The notes under the pieces: generated by a model
What the model saw: only the letters and a program-made list of their open reading frames with translations
Told to the model about the DNA's origin: nothing
The model's database searches: none
Part shown: piece after piece, positions 1-6,209 of the stretch
How the letters are laid out: each line of letters starts with the position of its first letter
Position numbering within the stretch: position 1 is the first letter of the stretch
Translations under genes and position numbers: made by a program
Assembly (NCBI GenBank): GCA_964654815.1
Contig: CAZZLH010000033.1
Span: 1-11,162, forward strand
Length of the DNA: 11,162 bases
Direction: 5' to 3'
DNA from: ZLKRG08 sp964654815
GTDB lineage: Bacteria; Actinomycetota; Actinomycetes; Nanopelagicales; Nanopelagicaceae

Positions 1-633
1 AACTGGGATTGACATCGTGGGCACAAATGAGGAATCCGCGGATTCGTAATCAATTTTGGCGTTTTGTAGCGCAGTTCGGACCGCTACTAAATCTGAGGCT
101 TCAGAGATAATCTCAAAGGTCTCGCCTCGATCCTTGATATCTTGCGCGCCAGCTTCAAGGGTTGCTTCAAGCAATAAATCTTCGGTTACTTCACTGCGCT
201 TTGTTACGACAATCAAACCTTTTCGATTGAACAAGTAAGCCACGGAACCAGGATCTGCCATGTTGCCGCCATTTCGGGTAACTGCAACACGTACATCGGA
301 TGCAGCGCGGTTACGGTTATCTGAGAGACATTCGATCATTAAAGCCACTCCGCCAGGACCATAGCCTTCGTACATGATCGTTTCGTAATTACTGCCACCT
401 GCCTCTAAACCTGCGCCGCGCTTGATGGCGCGTTCAATATTGTCATTTGGTACCGAGGTTTTCTTTGCCTTCGCTACGGCATCAAATAGAGCTGGATTGC
501 CTGCGGCATCAGGTCCACCATTTCTAGCTGCAACTTCAATCGCTTTAATCAACTTGGCAAAACTCTTTGCGCGACGCGCATCAATGATCGCCTTTTTATG
601 TTTGGTGGTCGCCCATTTGGAGTGGCCGGACAT
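1..633 (-). CDS. yebC: YebC/PmpR-family DNA-binding regulatory protein, C-terminus cut by window edge
   Basis: The first 211 codons are present and the frame is still open at base 1; the family is usually about 250 residues, so roughly the last 40 are missing. The N-terminus MSGHSKWATTKHKKA is the family signature, followed by the helical stretch with IEVAARNGGPD and the motif YEGYGPGGVALMIE in the second domain. Later NGGNMADPGSVAYLF is also typical. The family has been described as a DNA-binding transcriptional regulator (PmpR) and, for some members, as a translation factor acting on stalled ribosomes; the sequence does not decide between these. The ATG at 633 is supported by the conserved N-terminus and an AAAGG/AGG stretch upstream. 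It lies 44 bases after pdxT, as in Mycobacterium (Rv2603c next to Rv2604c). In many actinobacteria ruvC follows, so ruvC is expected just left of the window. Confidence 0.96.
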   Translation of the reverse strand, partial: MSGHSKWATTKHKKAIIDARRAKSFAKLIKAIEVAARNGGPDAAGNPALFDAVAKAKKTSVPNDNIERAIKRGAGLEAGGSNYETIMYEGYGPGGVALMIECLSDNRNRAASDVRVAVTRNGGNMADPGSVAYLFNRKGLIVVTKRSEVTEDLLLEATLEAGAQDIKDRGETFEIISEASDLVAVRTALQNAKIDYESADSSFVPTMSIPV

Positions 634-660
634 GATTTAACACCTACCTTTGAGATTCAT

Positions 661-666
661 AATCTA
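661..666 (-). promoter_or_regulatory. Possible -10 box upstream of yebC
   Basis: On the minus strand TAGATT fits the actinobacterial TANNNT -10 pattern inside the 44-base pdxT-yebC gap. It would give a leader of about 20 bases carrying the AAAGG/AGG ribosome-binding stretch that precedes ATG 633. A TTGTGG about 18 bases further upstream could be a poor -35. Alternatively, TAGGTG lies 7 bases before the ATG, the spacing of the leaderless starts in this window but with G as its last base. Weak evidence. Confidence 0.3.
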
Positions 667-677
667 GCGAGCGATTA

Positions 678-1250
678 CTAGGCGCCACAAATTTCTGACA
701 TAAAGAAACGATGAACGGAAAAATCCTCGCTTAACTCGGGGTGAAATGAGGTAGCCAAAATCTTTCCCTGCCTGACCGCGACTGGATGGCCATGTGAGAT
801 GGCAAGCACCTCGACCTTTTCGCCAACTGATTCGACCCATGGCGCTCTGATGAAAATTCCATTTAACTTTCCAATTCCAGCAAATTGGATTTCACCTTCA
901 AAGGAATCAACTTGTCTGCCAAATGCATTTCGGCGGGCGGTGATGTCCAGACCGCCAAAAGTCTCTTGGCCCTCGATGCCATCGAGTATTCGGTCGGCTA
1001 AGAGAATCAATCCGGCACAGGAACCATAGGTTGGCATTCCAGATGCGATGCGCTCTCTTATTTGGTCAAACACTCCAAAGGTGCGAGCCAATTTGGCGAT
1101 TGTGGTTGATTCACCGCCGGGCAAGATCAGCGCATCAATTGCATCTATCTCCGCTGAAGTCTTAACCGGGATAGCTTCAACGCCTATCGCATCTAATGCG
1201 GCAATGTGTTCGCGAAAATCACCTTGTAGCGCAAGAACGCCAACGCGCAT
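678..1250 (-). CDS. pdxT: Pyridoxal 5'-phosphate synthase glutaminase subunit PdxT
   Basis: This 190-aa class I glutamine amidotransferase hydrolyses glutamine and passes ammonia to PdxS for ribose-5-phosphate-dependent (DXP-independent) PLP synthesis in the cytoplasm. Visible landmarks are the N-terminal VGVLALQGDFREH, the oxyanion loop LPGGEST at residues 43-49, the nucleophile elbow GSCAG with Cys78, the RNAFGRQVDSF block at 107-117, FIRAP at 133-137, and the His/Glu pair in FHPEL (His170, Glu172). The catalytic triad is complete and the length is normal for the family. The ATG at 1250 follows the pdxS stop codon with no gap (TAAATG), which suggests translational coupling and matched amounts of the two subunits. 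It is separated from yebC by 44 bases. Confidence 0.98.
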   Translation of the reverse strand: MRVGVLALQGDFREHIAALDAIGVEAIPVKTSAEIDAIDALILPGGESTTIAKLARTFGVFDQIRERIASGMPTYGSCAGLILLADRILDGIEGQETFGGLDITARRNAFGRQVDSFEGEIQFAGIGKLNGIFIRAPWVESVGEKVEVLAISHGHPVAVRQGKILATSFHPELSEDFSVHRFFMSEICGA

Positions 1251-2138
1251 TTACCAGCCGCGTTCTGCCAATCGATGCGGTACTGGAATGTCAGCTACAT
1301 TGATTCCGACCATTGCATCTCCTAGCCCACGCGAAACATCAGCCACGACTTTGGCATCGTTATAGAAAGTTGTGGCCTTCACGCAAGCTGAAGCGCGGCG
1401 TGCCGGATCTCCAGATTTGAAAATTCCAGAGCCAATAAAGACGCCATCGGCTCCTAGCTGCATCATTAAGGATGCATCTGCCGGTGTAGCGATTCCGCCC
1501 GCGGTAAAGAGCACCACAGGCAACTTGCCATTTGCGGCCACTTCCTTTACCAATTCGTATGGCGCATTCAATTCTTTTGCTGCGACGTAGAGCTCATCTT
1601 CACGCATTGAAGTTAGCCGACGAATTTCGCCACCAATTGTTCGCATATGAGTGACGGCGTTGGAGACATCCCCCGTGCCAGCTTCACCTTTCGAACGAAT
1701 CATTGCGGCGCCTTCATTGATACGACGTAGCGCTTCACCTAAATTGGTCGCGCCGCAGACAAACGGTACTTTGAACTGCCACTTATCAATATGGTTTGCG
1801 TAATCAGCAGGGGTTAGCACCTCTGATTCATCGATGTAATCGACGCCAAGGGATTCCAAAATCTGTGCCTCAGCAAAATGGCCGATGCGAGCTTTGGCCA
1901 TTACTGGGATCGAAACGGAGGCTTTGATCTTCTCAATCATGTCAGGGTCTGACATACGCGCTACGCCACCTTGTGCGCGAATATCTGCTGGCACGCGTTC
2001 AAGAGCCATCACTGCCACGGCACCGGCATCTTCTGCGATCTTTGCCTGCTCAGCGTTAACCACATCCATGATTACGCCGCCTTTAAGCATCTCTGCCATG
2101 CCACGCTTAACGCGAGCGGTACCTGTGTATTCAGCCAT
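1251..2138 (-). CDS. pdxS: Pyridoxal 5'-phosphate synthase synthase subunit PdxS
   Basis: This 295-aa (beta/alpha)8-barrel subunit condenses ribulose/ribose 5-phosphate, glyceraldehyde 3-phosphate and PdxT-derived ammonia into PLP. Near-invariant stretches are KRGMAEMLKGGVIMDV with Asp25, the first catalytic lysine in VMAKARIGH (Lys82), DESEVLTPAD, the second lysine in RSKGEAGTG (Lys150), and the phosphate loops GGIATPADA and GADGVFIGSGIF. These residues align with Bacillus subtilis Asp24, Lys81 and Lys149 with an offset of one. Length is normal. The ATG at 2138 fits the conserved N-terminus; no Shine-Dalgarno is visible (upstream is CTTCCCCTC), and a TANNNT box 7 bases upstream suggests a leaderless transcript. 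The gap to the upstream lipoprotein gene is only 10 bases, so read-through from that gene is also possible. Confidence 0.98.
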   Translation of the reverse strand: MAEYTGTARVKRGMAEMLKGGVIMDVVNAEQAKIAEDAGAVAVMALERVPADIRAQGGVARMSDPDMIEKIKASVSIPVMAKARIGHFAEAQILESLGVDYIDESEVLTPADYANHIDKWQFKVPFVCGATNLGEALRRINEGAAMIRSKGEAGTGDVSNAVTHMRTIGGEIRRLTSMREDELYVAAKELNAPYELVKEVAANGKLPVVLFTAGGIATPADASLMMQLGADGVFIGSGIFKSGDPARRASACVKATTFYNDAKVVADVSRGLGDAMVGINVADIPVPHRLAERGW

Positions 2139-2145
2139 GAGGGGA

Positions 2146-2151
2146 AGTCTA
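2146..2151 (-). promoter_or_regulatory. Candidate -10 box for leaderless pdxS transcription
   Basis: On the minus strand TAGACT matches TANNNT and ends 7 bases before the pdxS ATG, the distance at which transcription would start at or next to the start codon. Its TAG is also the stop codon of the upstream lipoprotein gene. pdxS has no visible Shine-Dalgarno, which fits a leaderless start. No convincing -35 was found. Confidence 0.5.
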
Positions 2152-3138
2152 CTTCTTTACCGCTGCAGCCGTAAATTCAGGTTCTTGATCGGTAAGCGCA
2201 ATCCAAATCTGGCCAGGTGCGAATTTAATCTCATTACCCGCTAAATCTCTCCAAGTGGTTCCAGATGTTGAATCAGGTCTATTCCATATCGCCTTTATGG
2301 CCACGCCATCTCTCAACACCCAACCACTACCCTCGCCGACAGTCACTGAAAGTGGAGTGACTGCGCCAGTTTTATCCTTAAATTCAGAGTCGGCAATGAC
2401 TACCTTCTGTATCACAAAAGTGGTCGGCGATATTTGCACGCCATCAGATGTTACATCTGGCTTGTTGTTATGCAGTAAATCCCAACTTTTGCCATTCCAT
2501 TTTGCTGAGTAATTTGCCGCCGGCCACTTCACTCTCACCGCTTCGATGGCTTCACCATCATTAGAGAGTTTGCCGAAGTTCCATCCGATATTGCTCGCCT
2601 TTGCGACATCAAGATTCTCGATTCGCTTCTGCAACTCTGGTCCATACAAGATCATGTCAAAGGGCGCGGTTCGGTTGGGGTCACGGGTGTAGAGAATTGG
2701 AGATTCGCGCTCTGCACCGAGGTCGTGCAGATTTGCTGCTCTGAGAATTGGTAAGAAGCGGCTCTGCGCACCTGAGTAGAAGAATGCAACTTTGCCAAAT
2801 TGCGCTAGTAAGTCGATATCAGAGATTCGGGCGCTTCTTACCGGCCCAATGTAATCCGGAATTTCGGTCGAAAAGATTGCAGCCAATCTAACCAAACCTC
2901 CCTCAACCTGTTCGATGTAAACCAAGTCGGCCTTATCTACCCCTACTTGTGGATGGGCTTCGTCGGTGTCATCAATCTTCACCACAACCAAGGGGCCATC
3001 CACTGCCTCTTTTCCAGATAGCGCAGAGATTGTTGGCTTGCCACATCCAACTAGTAGCACGAGGGCCATGACAGTCGAACCGAAAACTTTTGCCAGCTTG
3101 AAGTTGGACATTTGAGCAAAAGGTTTAGATTGCATCAT
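2149..3138 (-). CDS. DUF3048 (YerB-like) predicted lipoprotein
   Basis: About 329 aa. A basic N-terminus and a hydrophobic stretch (FGSTVMALVLLVGC) end in a lipobox with Cys32, so it is probably a membrane-anchored extracytoplasmic lipoprotein. The DUF3048 N-terminal domain is recognisable from VGVDKADLVYIEQVEGG (65-81), an IFSTEIPDYIGPVRSAR block and FFYSGAQ; the C-terminal part contains FAPGQIWIALTDQ. The family includes B. subtilis YerB and has no established biochemical activity that I can name. Start choice is uncertain: ATG 3138 is used here, overlapping the upstream gene by 14 bases; a TTG at 3144 and an ATG at 3111 (22-residue signal peptide before the Cys) are alternatives, and none has a clear ribosome-binding site. 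It lies between the PIM genes and pdxS, where M. tuberculosis has unrelated genes, so its link to either pathway is only positional. Confidence 0.88.
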   Translation of the reverse strand: MMQSKPFAQMSNFKLAKVFGSTVMALVLLVGCGKPTISALSGKEAVDGPLVVVKIDDTDEAHPQVGVDKADLVYIEQVEGGLVRLAAIFSTEIPDYIGPVRSARISDIDLLAQFGKVAFFYSGAQSRFLPILRAANLHDLGAERESPILYTRDPNRTAPFDMILYGPELQKRIENLDVAKASNIGWNFGKLSNDGEAIEAVRVKWPAANYSAKWNGKSWDLLHNNKPDVTSDGVQISPTTFVIQKVVIADSEFKDKTGAVTPLSVTVGEGSGWVLRDGVAIKAIWNRPDSTSGTTWRDLAGNEIKFAPGQIWIALTDQEPEFTAAAVKK

Positions 3139-3619
3139 CTTCAAATCGATGGATACTGGGTAGCGGTGCGGTGCCAGCTAACCTGAATAGCTTTACGAAC
3201 CAGCGGCGTCTGATCATTTGCGTGCGATTTACTGCCTCTACGTGCAGTTTGACTGCAACTCGGATCTTATCGGTCACTTCGCTGAGTTCTTTGAGTAATT
3301 CATCATCCGTACTTTGGTAATCATTGACCAAGAGCAGGCCTAAAGCGCCGGTCAGTCCACTCTCTGCGTCTGAGCGCTCACTGATATTCGCCTCTCGCGC
3401 CTTATGTGCCGCTTCATTAAGTAGCAAAGCCATTCCTGGATCGGCAAATGAAGAGTGGGCTATTTCAAGTGCGATTGCAGCCCGTTTTTGTAGCAAACTA
3501 TCAAGCGCAGCCCAACTGCTCTCTACCCTGTGATGCAACCGATCTAATCGAGTAGCTGTGAAAGATAAATACCAGAGAAAGATTCCAATGAAGATATAGA
3601 AGATTGGCGACTGCAACAT
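3125..3619 (-). CDS. Small LemA-like single-pass membrane protein (Rv2609c position)
   Basis: About 164 aa. It opens with one hydrophobic helix (residues 4-20, IFYIFIGIFLWYLSF), then a charged helical stretch LDRLHHRVESSWAALDSLLQKRA that resembles the LemA pattern (a long helix with RV..A...LD..L.KRA), then further helices rich in Glu/Leu. The C-terminus has a basic patch (RRRWFVKLFRLAG) followed by APLPSIHRFEDDA. The gene occupies the place of Rv2609c in mycobacteria, but no NUDIX box (GX5EX7REUXEEXGU) is present and the protein stops early. The start at 3619 is chosen because it makes a TAATG one-base overlap with the pimA stop and puts the membrane helix at the very N-terminus, as in LemA-like proteins. 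An ATG at 3643 (172 aa) would overlap pimA by 25 bases. Function unknown; family assignment is by pattern only. Confidence 0.8.
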   Translation of the reverse strand: MLQSPIFYIFIGIFLWYLSFTATRLDRLHHRVESSWAALDSLLQKRAAIALEIAHSSFADPGMALLLNEAAHKAREANISERSDAESGLTGALGLLLVNDYQSTDDELLKELSEVTDKIRVAVKLHVEAVNRTQMIRRRWFVKLFRLAGTAPLPSIHRFEDDAI

Positions 3620-4785
3620 TAGCGATTCCAAATCCTGTTCCATGGTCGGTTATCTGAAACTAGACCAACTTTGCCATTACCTACAATCGCCATCTCGTAA
3701 ATTTCAAAGATATCGTTTGCGACCACATCCCAATCAAAGCGTTGCGCATAAACTTGGCCAGATTCCGCTAGTCGATCCCTCTCACTTCGATCTCGAAGTA
3801 ATTCAATGATCACCTTTGCAAGATCTGTTGCATCTTCTGATGCAAATAGCCGGCCATACTTCCCATGCTCTAATAAAGCATCGAAGGCTGGGATGTTAGA
3901 GGCCACTACCGCAGCGCCACCTGCCAGCGCCTCCGCCAGAATGATTCCGAAAGATTCTCCCCCAGTATTAGGCGCCACAAAAGCACCCACCGAAGTCATG
4001 AAATCCGCCTTCTCGTTCTCACTTAACCTGCCCAAGAATTGGATCCGACTTCGTAATTGAGGATCGATATCTTTTAGAAAATCATCCGCTGCTCCGGGAC
4101 CGGCAACTAATACCTTTATATTAGGCATGAAGCGAGAGATGATTGGTAGCGCATCAATCAAAACCTTCAGACCTTTGCGAGGTTCATTGAAGCGCCCCAT
4201 AAAACCTAGGGTCTCGCCACTCCATTCCGGGCGAACTTGGCCTTTCATTCTTTTGACATCAATTCCATTTGGAACCACAACTGCATCGGTTTCAAGATGT
4301 GCTCGGAGTGTTTCGCGCGCTGCTTCGCTGACTGCAATCCGTGCAGAGAGCTTCTCAATAACTGGCTCCAAGATAGGCACGATGGCAAAACTTGCTTTCT
4401 GTTTCTTGGCAGAGACATGGAAAGTGCCGACCATCGGTCCTTCAGCGGCCCAACATGCAAGAAGCGAAATACTTGGAATCGCAGGTTCGTGAAGATGAAG
4501 CAGATCAAAGTCATTTTCAGAGATCCAATCTTTCACTCTGGCAAATGCCACGGGGCCAAATAACACCCGAGCAACCGCTCCGTTGTATGGAACAGGTATT
4601 GGCTTTCCCGCATCCACCACCCAATCAGGTAGTGAATCCGCATCAGCGGTGGGAGCTAAGACGGACACTTGATGCCCTTTTGCTACCAAGTAATTACGTA
4701 GGTCTGCGATATGTGCTTGCACTCCACCTGGCGCATCCCAGCCATACGGACAGACAATTCCGATATTCAGCGGCCGCTCAATCAT
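3619..4785 (-). CDS. pimA: Phosphatidylinositol mannosyltransferase PimA (GT4)
   Basis: This 388-aa GT-B glycosyltransferase is predicted to transfer mannose from GDP-mannose to the 2-position of inositol in phosphatidylinositol at the inner face of the membrane, the first PIM step. The glycine loop PGGVQAH (Gly20-Gly21) and HLHEP lie in the N-terminal Rossmann domain, with GTFHVSA (His123) after them. In the C-terminal domain, GRFNEPRKG supplies the Arg198/Lys204 pair that contacts GDP, and the GESFGIILAEA motif carries Glu277 and Glu285. These correspond to Arg196, Lys202 and Glu274 of mycobacterial PimA. ATG 4785 overlaps patA by 8 bases; a GAGG lies 10 bases upstream, and a TTG at 4788 would be at 7 bases, so one extra residue is possible. 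The tail ends in an odd RPWNRIWNR. A related PI/PIM GT4 enzyme is the only serious alternative; the operon context argues for PimA. Confidence 0.94.
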   Translation of the reverse strand: MIERPLNIGIVCPYGWDAPGGVQAHIADLRNYLVAKGHQVSVLAPTADADSLPDWVVDAGKPIPVPYNGAVARVLFGPVAFARVKDWISENDFDLLHLHEPAIPSISLLACWAAEGPMVGTFHVSAKKQKASFAIVPILEPVIEKLSARIAVSEAARETLRAHLETDAVVVPNGIDVKRMKGQVRPEWSGETLGFMGRFNEPRKGLKVLIDALPIISRFMPNIKVLVAGPGAADDFLKDIDPQLRSRIQFLGRLSENEKADFMTSVGAFVAPNTGGESFGIILAEALAGGAAVVASNIPAFDALLEHGKYGRLFASEDATDLAKVIIELLRDRSERDRLAESGQVYAQRFDWDVVANDIFEIYEMAIVGNGKVGLVSDNRPWNRIWNR

Positions 4786-5593
4786 CAATCCAGATCCTCT
4801 GCAACATATGCCAATCGACTGGATTTAATTTGAGATATTTAGCAAAGAAATCCGCTTGGGATTGCACTGACTTATCAAGTTTTTCGAAGTAGATCTTGAT
4901 TCCGTTCTTCGTGTAGGCAATATATGCACCGACCAAATCAACCTGCGCACGCTCTGAAATCGCCACCGGGCCTGAGGGCATCTTGGCTTTGCCATTGAAG
5001 AATTCCACTTCCACGCCGCTACTGCTTAGGTCTCGATCTGCCACTAACGCAATGATGTAGCCGGATTTGGCTTTCTCAATCAGTGTAGGAAGAGTTCTCA
5101 TATCGGTTGAGAGAATCTCAAGTCCTATCGCCTGTCGATAGGCAAGAAATGCTTCAAATAACCGCTCTGGTTTTAACCGCTCTGCCACGGTAATCGCTCT
5201 ATAACCTTTGCCAAGAAAGAAGGCTGCGGCGTGATCCCAATTTCCCGAGTGTGGCAAGGCAACGACCACGCCGCGTCCGTTATCCAACGGATCGGTCAGA
5301 AAATGCGAATTGACCAATTCCACAGTGGAGTCAATCCGTTCTTTGCTCCAATCTGGAAATCTAAAGGTGTCGCACCAATACCTCATATACGAGCGCATGG
5401 CATCGCGTACCAGCTGTTCTAGCGCCCCATCTTTTAACCCTGAGACTCTGGCTAGGTTATTTCGAAGCCGTTTGATGGCTTTGCCATTTTTTCGATAAAC
5501 ATAATCACCAATAAAGAAAAAAATTCGATAAGAGATGCGCTCTGGTAAGAATCTAACTATGCGCCATCCGAGCAGGTAGGCGTAGGCATTCAC
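4778..5593 (-). CDS. patA: Phosphatidylinositol mannoside acyltransferase (PatA-like, HtrB/LpxL family)
   Basis: This 271-aa membrane-associated acyltransferase is related to lipid A acyltransferases. In mycobacteria the enzyme at this position (Rv2611c) moves palmitate onto the mannose of PIM1/PIM2. The HX4D catalytic motif is seen in LPHSGNWDH (His115, Asp120), followed by VAERLKPERLFEAF (Glu138, the conserved family glutamate), ALVADRDLSSSGVEVEFF (Asp186 region), and the C-terminal DWHMLQRIW. The start is GTG at 5593: it gives the classic GTGA four-base overlap with the pgsA stop, and the protein begins VNAYAYLLGWRIVRFLPE as in relatives. An upstream ATG at 5683 would overlap pgsA by 94 bases and adds unrelated residues. 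The 3' end overlaps pimA by 8 bases. Somewhat shorter than mycobacterial PatA, mostly at the C-terminus. Confidence 0.93.
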   Translation of the reverse strand: MNAYAYLLGWRIVRFLPERISYRIFFFIGDYVYRKNGKAIKRLRNNLARVSGLKDGALEQLVRDAMRSYMRYWCDTFRFPDWSKERIDSTVELVNSHFLTDPLDNGRGVVVALPHSGNWDHAAAFFLGKGYRAITVAERLKPERLFEAFLAYRQAIGLEILSTDMRTLPTLIEKAKSGYIIALVADRDLSSSGVEVEFFNGKAKMPSGPVAISERAQVDLVGAYIAYTKNGIKIYFEKLDKSVQSQADFFAKYLKLNPVDWHMLQRIWIDD

Positions 5594-6186
5594 CGCGTCG
5601 CTCTCCAAACAATTGCGATACGTTGGAAAACGGTAACCACAGAGAGCAATAACACCAACCAAACTCCAGCGGCTAACGCCCAATCAATTCCGATGATGTA
5701 CATGATGCCAAATAAACCAAGTAGCCCTAATCTCTCTGGTCGCTCCGCGAAACCACCGGTGCACTCGATCCCTAAGCTTTCAGCCTTAGCTCTGGCATAT
5801 GGCACAAGAGCTGTGATGGGGATGGATAACACCGCCACCTTAAACAATGGATCATTCTGATTATGCAGATATAGCGTTAGACCTAGATAAACCGCGGCAT
5901 CTGCGATGCGATCCAATGTGGAGTCCAAGAAACTACCCCATTTGCTAGGGCCCTTATTTGAAATCCGAGCCATTGTTCCATCAAGGACATCGGTCAAAAG
6001 CGCAAAGCCTATTATGAAGAACGCCGCTAGTAACTTACCTTGCGCTAATACAGTGAAGGAACCAATTACTACAACCAAGGTGCCGAACATCGTCATCAGA
6101 TCCGGTGTAATGCCGATCTTTAGTAGCGCGCGACAAAGCGGTGTAATAATCCGAACCACCGGCGGTTTCAAACGCACGCTAATCAT
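5590..6186 (-). CDS. pgsA: Phosphatidylinositol phosphate synthase (CDP-alcohol phosphatidyltransferase)
   Basis: This 198-aa integral membrane enzyme joins CDP-diacylglycerol and inositol 1-phosphate to make phosphatidylinositol phosphate, the precursor of PI and PIMs. The CDP-alcohol phosphotransferase motif is complete in its metal-binding residues: Asp66, Asp69-Gly70, Ala73-Arg74, Gly84, Asp88 and Asp92. Nine residues lie between Arg74 and Gly84, one more than the usual eight. Several hydrophobic segments follow (for example around 33-48, 52-65, 100-125 and 150-190), consistent with six membrane helices. The assignment as PIP synthase rather than PG-phosphate synthase comes from the LDSTLDR sequence and from patA and pimA directly downstream. 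ATG 6186 is the first gene of the tight run; a TACGAT box 6 bases upstream suggests a leaderless transcript. The 3' end overlaps patA by four bases (GTGA). Confidence 0.95.
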   Translation of the reverse strand: MISVRLKPPVVRIITPLCRALLKIGITPDLMTMFGTLVVVIGSFTVLAQGKLLAAFFIIGFALLTDVLDGTMARISNKGPSKWGSFLDSTLDRIADAAVYLGLTLYLHNQNDPLFKVAVLSIPITALVPYARAKAESLGIECTGGFAERPERLGLLGLFGIMYIIGIDWALAAGVWLVLLLSVVTVFQRIAIVWRATR

Positions 6187-6192
6187 TGGTAC

Positions 6193-6198
6193 ATCGTA
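6193..6198 (-). promoter_or_regulatory. Candidate -10 box for leaderless pgsA transcription
   Basis: On the minus strand TACGAT fits TANNNT and ends 6 bases before the pgsA ATG, placing the transcription start at or next to the start codon. No Shine-Dalgarno is visible. It overlaps by two bases (TA) the opposed -10 candidate of the divergent gene. It would drive the pgsA-patA-pimA-LemA-like-DUF3048 run. Confidence 0.5.
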
Positions 6199-6202
6199 GG
6201 CT
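6197..6202 (+). promoter_or_regulatory. Candidate -10 box for the divergent pseudo-GTPase gene
   Basis: TAGGCT fits TANNNT and ends 7 bases before ATG 6210, so a leaderless transcript is predicted. The intervening CTTAACGGC-type sequence has no Shine-Dalgarno. It shares its first two bases with the pgsA -10 candidate on the other strand. Any -35 would lie inside the pgsA coding start. Confidence 0.45.
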
Positions 6203-6209
6203 TAACGGC

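Noticed and set aside
1251..2244. Plus-strand open frames opposite pdxS (for example 1885-2244)
   Set aside because: Antisense to a near-invariant PdxS; no domain recognisable.
4392..4892. Plus-strand open frame of 166 codons opposite pimA/patA
   Set aside because: Antisense to confidently identified pimA and patA, with no family motif; a composition shadow.
5594..5683. Upstream ATG giving a 30-residue longer PatA
   Set aside because: It would overlap pgsA by 94 bases; the GTG at 5593 gives the standard GTGA overlap and the expected N-terminus.
6186..6209. TTG 6186 as start of the plus-strand gene
   Set aside because: It would overlap the pgsA start codon and remove any room for a promoter; ATG 6210 has a well-placed TAGGCT box.
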